NCBI GenBank assembly: GCA_937968035.1
Contig: CALBTS010000988.1
Location: 1 to 5,898, forward strand
Direction of reading: 5' to 3'
DNA length: 5,898 nucleotides
From: an uncultured Methanomethylovorans sp.
GTDB taxonomy: Archaea > Halobacteriota > Methanosarcinia > Methanosarcinales > Methanosarcinaceae
Positions within the stretch are counted from its first letter, which is position 1; every line of letters begins with the position of its first letter. This document shows positions 1 through 5,898 of this stretch, piece by piece. Below the pieces are notes generated by a model. The model searched no databases. It had not been told where the DNA came from and saw only the letters and a list, made by a program, of their open reading frames with translations. Made by a program: the position numbers and the translations under genes.

Positions 1-1
1 T

Positions 2-175
2 TATCAATTGGTTATAACAGAAGATAATATATTAATAACAATAGATGATGAACCAACTGGATATAGACAAATTGTCAGAAATGGCAATTACTGCATTGAT
101 AGCGAGTTAACAGAACTTGGTTTTGATGGTGTCGAAAATGTTGATTGGGAAAACATATTTATGATAGTAACATGA
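2..175 (+). CDS. C-terminal end of an unidentified protein (5' truncated)
   Basis: Frame 2 is open from the window edge to a TGA at 173-175 and encodes 57 residues; the other two forward frames are closed by stops within the first 30 bases. No suitable start codon lies inside, so the N-terminus is upstream of the window. The visible tail is acidic and soluble-looking, rich in D, E, I and N, and ends in DWENIFMIVT. It has no membrane segment or motif that I recognise. Its stop overlaps the start of the fibre-like gene by ATGA, so the two are probably cotranscribed and translationally coupled. By position it could be another phage structural or assembly protein, but nothing in the residues shows this. 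The reading frame is well supported; the function is unknown. Confidence 0.7.
   Translation, partial: YQLVITEDNILITIDDEPTGYRQIVRNGNYCIDSELTELGFDGVENVDWENIFMIVT
172..175 (+). promoter_or_regulatory. ATGA stop/start overlap, no Shine-Dalgarno
   Basis: The ATG of the fibre-like gene (172-174) overlaps the TGA of the upstream gene (173-175). The only purine run upstream, GGGA at 147-150, is more than 20 bases away and too far to act as a ribosome binding site. The next two starts, at 1802 and 2569, follow the previous stop by 1 and 2 bases and also lack a usable Shine-Dalgarno sequence. The arrangement implies one mRNA with reinitiation or the leaderless-like, A/T-rich initiation contexts common in Bacteroidota. 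Confidence 0.6.
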
Positions 176-1800
176 AAAAAATAATTTTAGGGATAATAAC
201 ATGTTTACTGAGTTTGAGTGTTTTTGGACAAGTAAACGAATTCAAATTTGGTTTTCCTTTAAGAGCAAATGGGGGTCTAAACGTAGGTACAGATAAAGTA
301 CAGTTAGATTCTATTGTTCGAGATGGTACAACCATTAAATTTTATACAGGAGTTACTGAATTATTGCCAAATATGGCAGGTGGTTCTGTAACTAGTGTAG
401 GTATGACTGTACCAACTGGATTATCTATATCAGGATCTCCTATAACAAGTTCTGGCACATTAGCTTTAACATTTGTTCCTGGTTATAGTATTCCTTCAGA
501 TGCATCACAATCAAATTGGAATACAGCATACAATTGGGGCGATCATGTTTTAGGGGGTTATCAAAGTCAGTCAGATATATTAGATGATTTTGCAGCATTA
601 ACAAATTCAGCAGGTGTATTAACAAATGATGGTTCGGGTGGTTTAACATGGACTGCTATTGGTGGTACAGGTACAGTAACTAGTGTGGCGCTTAGTGTTC
701 CCACAGGACTTAGTATTAGTGGTTCTCCAATTACATCTAGTGGTACATTGGCAATTAGTCTAGCTAGTGGTTATTCTATACCATCTACAAGTGTTCAAAG
801 TGACTGGACTACTGCATATAATGAAAGAGCTCAATGGGATGGTGGTTCAACTAATTTAGTAGCTTCTACTGGTAGGACTAGTCTTGGAGCTACAACAGTT
901 GGTTCTAACTTATTTACATTAACAAATCCTAGTGCTATTAGGTTTATAAGAATTAATGCAGATAATACTATTAGTGTTTTAAGTAATACAGATTTTAAAA
1001 CAGCTTTATCATTAACAGCCTCAGATGTTGGTTTAGGCACTATTGCATCCAATGTATCAACATTGCAAACAAGAACAGATAGTATAGTAGCGGCATTAAA
1101 AGATACTATACTTTTAAGTACTGCTCTTAATATTAATTTAGCAACAGATACTGTAGCAACAAAAGCTGAACTTAGGGAAGTTTCTGGCGGAGGAGTTGTT
1201 GGGATTACACTTAACTCTGGAACTATTACACTAAATGGAGATGAAGGTACTGCTGACGACATTACATTCTATACTAACGGAGACGGGTCATATAATCTTC
1301 CTGCCGGTGGTGGCAACCTTACCATCATGTCAGAGGTACAGGGATGGATAAACGATAGTCTCGATAAGGCGAAGGTGGATATCAAAAAATTTGATTCAGA
1401 TACTATCCCACTTTTTGTCTTTGGTCTTGGAAGTGGTCATTCAACTGATACGGCACTATTCAATAATGGCAGGCTAGCCGGAGCTTTCTATAATTCTGGC
1501 TCAGACACGCTTTATGTCACAGAACTAAGGGGAGTATTGGTTGAAGGTACCGGAACAGAAACAATAGATGTACAGGTATCATGGCATGCAAATATGAGAG
1601 ATGTTTCAGCAGTCAATCTTAATGCCAGTGCGCTTACTATAAATAACATGACCACCGGAACTTCTGATGTGAGTTTTGACAATAACGGAATACCCCCAGG
1701 CCGATGGGTATGGTGTGTACTAAGCGGAGCTTCAAGTGGAAATAAGCCTACGGCGCTTATGCTAACAATGACAGGATATAGACGAAATAGATCATACTAA
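172..1800 (+). CDS. Tail-fibre-like protein with signal peptide and two repeats
   Basis: The 542-residue product is probably a phage tail fibre or adhesin. I chose the ATG at 172 over an in-frame TTG at 145 because it begins a clean signal peptide: MKK, a hydrophobic core, then V17-F-G19 before Q20. It also forms an ATGA overlap with the upstream stop. Residues 73-121 and 169-217 are two copies of a repeat starting VTSV and containing VPTGLSISGSPITSSGTLA, a pattern familiar from phage tail fibres. Between them lies a Gly/Ser/Thr-rich linker with GVLTNDGSGGLTW. Residues about 240-285 (TGRTSLGATT, RFIRINADNT) are also fibre-like. Residues 290-335 may form a short coiled coil. The last 140 residues look like a beta-rich tip ending IPPGRWVW...KPTALMLTMTGYRRNRSY. 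No catalytic motif is visible. GC rises sharply near 1140, suggesting a swapped C-terminal module. The fibre role is inferred from repeat style. Confidence 0.82.
   Translation: MKKIILGIITCLLSLSVFGQVNEFKFGFPLRANGGLNVGTDKVQLDSIVRDGTTIKFYTGVTELLPNMAGGSVTSVGMTVPTGLSISGSPITSSGTLALTFVPGYSIPSDASQSNWNTAYNWGDHVLGGYQSQSDILDDFAALTNSAGVLTNDGSGGLTWTAIGGTGTVTSVALSVPTGLSISGSPITSSGTLAISLASGYSIPSTSVQSDWTTAYNERAQWDGGSTNLVASTGRTSLGATTVGSNLFTLTNPSAIRFIRINADNTISVLSNTDFKTALSLTASDVGLGTIASNVSTLQTRTDSIVAALKDTILLSTALNINLATDTVATKAELREVSGGGVVGITLNSGTITLNGDEGTADDITFYTNGDGSYNLPAGGGNLTIMSEVQGWINDSLDKAKVDIKKFDSDTIPLFVFGLGSGHSTDTALFNNGRLAGAFYNSGSDTLYVTELRGVLVEGTGTETIDVQVSWHANMRDVSAVNLNASALTINNMTTGTSDVSFDNNGIPPGRWVWCVLSGASSGNKPTALMLTMTGYRRNRSY
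388..534 (+). repeat. Fibre repeat, copy 1 (49 codons)
   Basis: This copy encodes residues 73-121 of the fibre-like protein, from VTSVGMT to TAYN. It matches copy 2, which lies 288 bases downstream, at 36 of 49 residues (hand alignment). The block VPTGLSISGSPITSSGTLA is identical between copies. The DNA is much less alike than the protein, because most shared residues use different codons. Confidence 0.85.
676..822 (+). repeat. Fibre repeat, copy 2 (49 codons)
   Basis: This copy encodes residues 169-217 of the fibre-like protein, from VTSVALS to TAYN. Within the 19-residue block that is identical to copy 1, only 4 codons are the same. Four of its five serines switch between the TCN and AGY codon groups. 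Both copies continue as GYSIPS, QS, W and TAYN. After copy 2 the sequence leaves the repeat pattern and runs into the TGRTSLGATT segment. Confidence 0.85.
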
Positions 1801-1801
1801 C

Positions 1802-2566
1802 ATGAAGAAATTACTCTTACTTATAACAGCACTCTTTATCCTTGCCTCGGTTGAGGGGCAGATATTGAGGTATTCAAATTACACTGCGCCAGCGCCACCT
1901 GAAGAAGAGGAGGAGGTAACCCCACCGTCATTTTTGACATCCGATGGGTACACTGCTGCTTGGTATATCGCAGAAGAGGCAAATCTAACATTGGATAACG
2001 ATAGTGTATCTACATGGCAGGATATGACAAGTAATAATAGGGATTTAACACAGAGTTTAGAGGATAATAGACCTGTATGGAATGATGGCGGATATATTAC
2101 ATTAGTCTCAACTTCCGGCATGGAAACTGAAGCATTTACATTTGGACAACCATCTTTATACTATGCTGTAATATATCAACATACATGGAGTGCCTCAGCT
2201 TATGTATTTCGACCATATACTGCTACAAGCATTCGTATTAGACAACATCCCACTTCATCTTCTGATTTTGAAATATATGCTGGTACATGGTGGCAACCTA
2301 TAGAGTCTGATTCGCAATTAGGCGAATGGCAATTAATAAGAATATTACTTAATGGAGCTAATTCACGATTAGTAATAAATAATAATAGTGATAACACCGG
2401 AGATGTTGGTACTTCAAATCCAAGCGGCTTCAGTTTAGGTAATTATGTTGGCTCTAACTCAGCAAATGTCAGTTTCAGAGAGATCATATTAAGAACTGGC
2501 ACTGAGAGTTCTGAAAACGAAGCTGCTATTGTAGAATATTTAAGGGATAAGTATAATTTATGGTAA
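1802..2566 (+). CDS. Secreted LamG/concanavalin-like carbohydrate-binding protein
   Basis: The 254-residue product is probably a jelly-roll lectin or adhesin. It starts with a signal peptide (MKK, a Leu/Ile-rich core, V17-E-G19 before Q20). Next is a low-complexity Pro/Glu spacer at about residues 29-42 (APAPPEEEEEVTPP). The globular part from about residue 43 has the layout of LamG-like domains in phage and Bacteroidota surface proteins: AAWYIAEEANLTLDNDSVSTWQDMT, then NRDLTQ and RPVW near the front. Further on come GEWQLIRILLNGANSRLVINN in the middle and FREIILRTGTESSENEAAIVEYLRDKYNLW at the end. No catalytic residues are recognisable, so binding is the likely role, perhaps to the glycan cut by the next gene's product. 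It starts 1 base after the fibre-like stop and ends 2 bases before the next start. The lectin fold is inferred from pattern only; the ligand is unknown. Confidence 0.72.
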   Translation: MKKLLLLITALFILASVEGQILRYSNYTAPAPPEEEEEVTPPSFLTSDGYTAAWYIAEEANLTLDNDSVSTWQDMTSNNRDLTQSLEDNRPVWNDGGYITLVSTSGMETEAFTFGQPSLYYAVIYQHTWSASAYVFRPYTATSIRIRQHPTSSSDFEIYAGTWWQPIESDSQLGEWQLIRILLNGANSRLVINNNSDNTGDVGTSNPSGFSLGNYVGSNSANVSFREIILRTGTESSENEAAIVEYLRDKYNLW

Positions 2567-2568
2567 TA

Positions 2569-5500
2569 ATGAGAAGGATATTTGTAGCATTATGTATTCT
2601 GTGCAGTATTACGGCATACCCTCAAATTATCGCTGATCACACTGTAGTTGACAGGTATGATGACATTCCCCAGTATTATATAGATGAGGTTAAGAAGATG
2701 TGGTTATCCTATGCCGGGGAATCTCACAGCGAAGGTGTAAGATATGGTTTATTAGCTCTCGAAACAGCAGATCCTACTTATGCGGTTAGCGTGGTAGAAT
2801 CCGGCACACCTGAAGTATATACAGATGCAAATCTAAGAGCCAGTAGGGCAACTTGGGGAGACTTGACTCATTCTACAGGATGGATTTATGATTATGGAGA
2901 AGAAGATTGGTTTGTAAGTCCATTAGCGTTAACTAGGACAAAAGCTAGTCTTGATTATTGTAATACAACAGGACCAGAATTAGCCGCATTCGGATTTGGA
3001 TGGTGTTGGGATGGTAATTATTACGCAGTTGATTCAATAAACAAGTATATCTTGGCGACACAAGAATACATAGATCATGCTGAAAGCAATGATATGCTTA
3101 CTAGGGTATTCTTTACAACAGGGCCGGTCGACTCATATACATTAGGGCTAGGATATTTAAAATATCTTGCTTACGAACAGATTCGAGATTCGGTATTAGC
3201 TGATCCGAACAGGATACTATTTGACTATGCAGATATTCTTTGTTATGATGATGGGGCTGAAACACCAAACACAGCAACATACAATGGTCACACTTATCCA
3301 ACGATAACTGATACTAATCTTGGAGATGGAACAGTAGCTCATATAGGTGAAGCCGGAGCATTAAGGCTTGGTAAAGCAATGTGGTGGATGCTGGCAAGGA
3401 TGGCTGGGTGGGATGGTAGTGCAGCAGAACAGTCAGTTTTTTATGTTCAAGATGTTGCATATAACGCCAATGCGTCTGATAGTAATGCTGGTACAAATAT
3501 AGATTATCCTTGGGCTACATGGCAACATGCTTTTGAAACTGCAGATGCAGGAGACACCGTTTATTTTCGTGGTGGAGTTTGGTATCCCACAACAAAACCT
3601 GTATCAGGATATCCCATAACCCTCATTGCCCCTAATAGTGGATATGGCAATAATGGTACTCATGATAGTCCTATAGTGTATATGGCCTATCCACCTGACT
3701 ACGCAGAAGGTAATGTACCAATTCTTGATTGTCAATATGCGAGTCAGTCAACGACCGGGAATATTGGAATAAACATAGACGTTGCCGAGTATCTTGAATT
3801 TCACGGGCTGACAATCAGAAATGTATTAATGCTTAATACTGATGCAAACGTAATGGGCATTGGTATGACCGACTGCACAGGTACTATGACGTTCGAAAGA
3901 ATTGTTACTCATAATATCGGCGGGGCCGGTCAGTGGTACAGGGGCTTTGATACTCTTTATTTGAAGAATTGCGACTCCTATCTATGTTGTGATAGTCTTG
4001 ATGTGACGGGTGCTGGTGGTGATGGTGATGGCTTTGTTATATCAGCAAGAGGAGTTGCGACAGATACAAACAGGATTGCATATGTTAAAAGTTGCAGAGC
4101 TTGGAATGTATCAGATGATGGGTTTGATATAGGGAGCATGAAGCAGCTTCAAATAGATAGTTGTTGGTCGTGGGGGAATGGCATTTATTATTACAGTGAT
4201 GATTATGATGGTGATGGATATGGATTTAAATTAACGGCAAGCACTGTTTTGGCTGATGGCAAAAGATGGTTACGAAATTGTGTTTCCGCATATAATGAGG
4301 TTGGATTTGGTGATGTCAATCTACATCTAAATCCAGACTATGGCCCAAGAATGTATTACTTTAACAATACCTCATATAGAGATGATCTGCCGTTTATGTC
4401 GGGGCCCGGAGCATTTGATTGTGAGACTGACCCTGCTCATGTTGTGTATAAGAACAATATAGCATATGCCTATACATATGGATTCCCCGCTAATTTTAAT
4501 TCATGTGCAGGAGTAGTGCCCCCATATATAGATGTTGAAACTAATACATTTATTCTTGGCTCATACAATATGGGATTACCGAATCCGGCATATTCACTAT
4601 CTGATGCTGATTTTGTAAGTCGTGATACCGCCCAACTAAGATATTCAAGGGGTATTGATGGAGGACTGCCCTACACCAATTTTATGAAATTGTCCTCGGA
4701 AAGTGATTTGATTGATGCTGGAACTGACGTTGATTTGCCATATTACGATTCTGCTCCAGATTTGGGTTGGAGAGAGTCGCCGTTGCCATTTACTGTTATA
4801 GGGATGCCAGACACACAATCATATATAAATCTCGGTGAGCCGGACGACAGTGCAAAATGGATGTCTCAGGTATATTGGATACGTGATAACTATATCGACT
4901 CAAATATAGTATTCGTTTCTCATTACGGAGATGTGACTGATGGTAACACTACTACGGAATGGAAATTTGCAGATAGGGGATTTGATATTATTGAATCAGT
5001 TAATATTCCGTATGGTATTGCACCAGGTAATCACGATAGATCATATCATGATGGAGCTTTCCATTACGAGAATTATAATACATATTTCGGTAGTGATAGA
5101 TTTGCGGGACGAGATTATTATATAGGAAGTTACGGTGCATATGATCAATATAATGTGCAGTTTTTTGAAGCTGCCGGTATGGAATTTATGATATTGCATT
5201 TAACCTATTCTGCTGAACCACCAGGTATTGCGTGGGCAGATGCAGTGTTAAAAGCCTATCCTGAACGTAGAGCAATTGTTACATCTCATAATATAGCAAA
5301 CTATGATTCGGGTCAGGATACGGCTGTATTTGATTATTCGGGTCAATTGATCTATGACGGCTTAAAAGATAATCCGAATCTATTTTTGATGTTATGTGGT
5401 CATTACCATGACTCGGAATTTGCAAGATATGCGTGGAGAGCCGATACTTATGAGGGTAATACTATTTATACACTATTTTCAAATTATCAGGGGCTAAATG

Positions 5501-5898
5501 GTCACATCAGACTTATGAAGTTTGCTCCAGATGAGGACACCGTATATGTTACAACGTATTCTCCATTCCTAGATTCTTTTATGACAGATGACAGAAATGA
5601 GTTTTCGTTCTATTATGATATGGATGTTATGGCCACTGAACCACAGGTTGATTCAACCCTAACCGACATCCTCACCTTCACTTTGGCAGATCAGACCGGA
5701 GCAGCAACGATCAATACCACGGCTCATACGGTAGCGATAGAAGTTGCTTATACGGCGGATATAACCTCTCTTAGCCCGACCATCACGCTGTCCTACGGCG
5801 CAACGGTGATACCTCTTAGCGGGGTGGCAAGAGACTTTACCTCTCCGGTTACATATACTGTAACGGCACTTGATGAGACTACTACTCAGGAATGGGTT
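2569..5898 (+). CDS. Multi-enzyme spike: SGNH-like, PL9-like lyase, metallophosphoesterase (3' truncated)
   Basis: The frame is open from ATG 2569 to the window edge, 1110 codons with no stop. Residues 1-19 look like a signal peptide (MRR, hydrophobic core, AYP before Q19). Residues about 25-284 resemble SGNH-type hydrolases: GESHS at 50-54 would hold the nucleophile, GFGWCWD is at 142-148, and HIGEAGALRL starting at H258 would be the His block; this is the least certain domain. Residues about 290-738 form a parallel beta-helix. The PL9-like calcium and catalytic pattern is present: GDGDGF at 484-489, DDGFD at 516-520, GYGFKL with K554. Residues about 740-1023 are a calcineurin-like phosphoesterase with PDTQ (D748), GDVTD (D788), GNHD (820-823), SHN (H907) and GHYH (944-947). 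From about 1029 a DUF5018-like domain begins and is cut off. The likely role is degradation of a decorated acidic polysaccharide, as a tailspike or secreted depolymerase. Substrate and virion location are inferred. Confidence 0.85.
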   Translation, partial: MRRIFVALCILCSITAYPQIIADHTVVDRYDDIPQYYIDEVKKMWLSYAGESHSEGVRYGLLALETADPTYAVSVVESGTPEVYTDANLRASRATWGDLTHSTGWIYDYGEEDWFVSPLALTRTKASLDYCNTTGPELAAFGFGWCWDGNYYAVDSINKYILATQEYIDHAESNDMLTRVFFTTGPVDSYTLGLGYLKYLAYEQIRDSVLADPNRILFDYADILCYDDGAETPNTATYNGHTYPTITDTNLGDGTVAHIGEAGALRLGKAMWWMLARMAGWDGSAAEQSVFYVQDVAYNANASDSNAGTNIDYPWATWQHAFETADAGDTVYFRGGVWYPTTKPVSGYPITLIAPNSGYGNNGTHDSPIVYMAYPPDYAEGNVPILDCQYASQSTTGNIGINIDVAEYLEFHGLTIRNVLMLNTDANVMGIGMTDCTGTMTFERIVTHNIGGAGQWYRGFDTLYLKNCDSYLCCDSLDVTGAGGDGDGFVISARGVATDTNRIAYVKSCRAWNVSDDGFDIGSMKQLQIDSCWSWGNGIYYYSDDYDGDGYGFKLTASTVLADGKRWLRNCVSAYNEVGFGDVNLHLNPDYGPRMYYFNNTSYRDDLPFMSGPGAFDCETDPAHVVYKNNIAYAYTYGFPANFNSCAGVVPPYIDVETNTFILGSYNMGLPNPAYSLSDADFVSRDTAQLRYSRGIDGGLPYTNFMKLSSESDLIDAGTDVDLPYYDSAPDLGWRESPLPFTVIGMPDTQSYINLGEPDDSAKWMSQVYWIRDNYIDSNIVFVSHYGDVTDGNTTTEWKFADRGFDIIESVNIPYGIAPGNHDRSYHDGAFHYENYNTYFGSDRFAGRDYYIGSYGAYDQYNVQFFEAAGMEFMILHLTYSAEPPGIAWADAVLKAYPERRAIVTSHNIANYDSGQDTAVFDYSGQLIYDGLKDNPNLFLMLCGHYHDSEFARYAWRADTYEGNTIYTLFSNYQGLNGHIRLMKFAPDEDTVYVTTYSPFLDSFMTDDRNEFSFYYDMDVMATEPQVDSTLTDILTFTLADQTGAATINTTAHTVAIEVAYTADITSLSPTITLSYGATVIPLSGVARDFTSPVTYTVTALDETTTQEWV

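Noticed and set aside
145..171. Upstream in-frame TTG start for the fibre-like gene
   Set aside because: It would add nine polar residues before the MKK signal peptide and lie inside the upstream gene. The ATG at 172 gives a clean signal peptide and an ATGA overlap.
190..205. Lipoprotein lipobox at C11 of the fibre-like signal peptide
   Set aside because: The residues before the cysteine are I-I-T, and Thr at -1 is not accepted by signal peptidase II. The V-F-G/Q site fits signal peptidase I better.
440..649. 69-codon reverse-strand open frame
   Set aside because: It is the antisense shadow of fibre repeat copy 1 and the following linker, with a His/Leu/Asn-rich sequence and no motif.
831..1262. 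143-codon reverse-strand open frame
   Set aside because: It is antisense to the low-complexity fibre region. Its Val/Leu/Ser/Pro-rich translation has no domain, and nothing else in the window is on that strand.
1660..1800. Diversity-generating retroelement target at the fibre-like C-terminus
   Set aside because: The tip ends in aromatic and Gly residues, but there is no template repeat, no reverse transcriptase and no adenine-biased variable codon run in the window.
1879..2397. Two reverse-strand open frames of 80 and 65 codons
   Set aside because: Both are antisense to the lectin-like gene, with no start context, motif or room for an independent gene.
3113..3496. Two reverse-strand open frames of 62 and 60 codons
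   Set aside because: Both lie opposite the SGNH-like and beta-helix coding region. Their sequences are His/Leu/Gln-rich antisense products without domains.
4940..5125. 61-codon forward open frame in another phase
   Set aside because: It overlaps the phosphoesterase GNHD region, which is clearly coding in the main frame. The alternative translation is Ile-rich with no motif.
1..5898. CRISPR array, tRNA, transposon ends or terminators
   Set aside because: I saw no regular short repeats, cloverleaf, terminal inverted repeats or stem-loop with a T run. The window is almost entirely coding.

Overview
The window looks like part of the receptor-binding and depolymerase module of a tailed phage, or a prophage, of a Bacteroidota host. 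The first complete gene carries the repeat and linker style typical of phage tail fibres. The third ends in a domain resembling DUF5018, a family found mostly in Bacteroidota. The three complete gene starts have no usable Shine-Dalgarno sequence, which is normal in Bacteroidota. The signal peptides mostly end in G-Q or P-Q, also a Bacteroidota habit. The phage assignment is inferred: no capsid, terminase, portal or lysis gene is in view.

Layout: all genes are on the + strand and packed almost without gaps. (1) 2-175 is the last 57 codons of an unidentified gene. (2) 172-1800 is a 542-residue tail-fibre-like protein with two diverged copies of a 49-residue repeat. It overlaps the upstream gene by ATGA. 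(3) 1802-2566 is a 254-residue probable LamG/concanavalin-like lectin. (4) 2569-5898 is a very large gene that stays open to the window edge, at least 1110 residues. It joins a putative SGNH-like hydrolase, a PL9-like parallel beta-helix lyase, a calcineurin-like metallophosphoesterase and the start of a DUF5018-like domain.

The likely joint role is recognition and degradation of an acidic, possibly acetylated and phosphorylated, surface or matrix polysaccharide: a fibre, a small carbohydrate binder and a multi-enzyme spike made from one transcript. All three complete proteins begin with what looks like a Sec signal peptide. That is unexpected for virion parts assembled in the cytoplasm and is the main puzzle, together with the triple-enzyme fusion.

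Base composition is patchy. Hand counts on 60-base lines give about 25-27% GC in the repeat-rich middle of the fibre gene, 45-52% in its 3' third, and 48-55% in the last 260 bases, against about 35-45% in the adjoining enzyme region. This fits modular assembly by recombination. I see no RNA gene, CRISPR array, insertion sequence, promoter or terminator, and no gene-free stretch longer than 2 bases.
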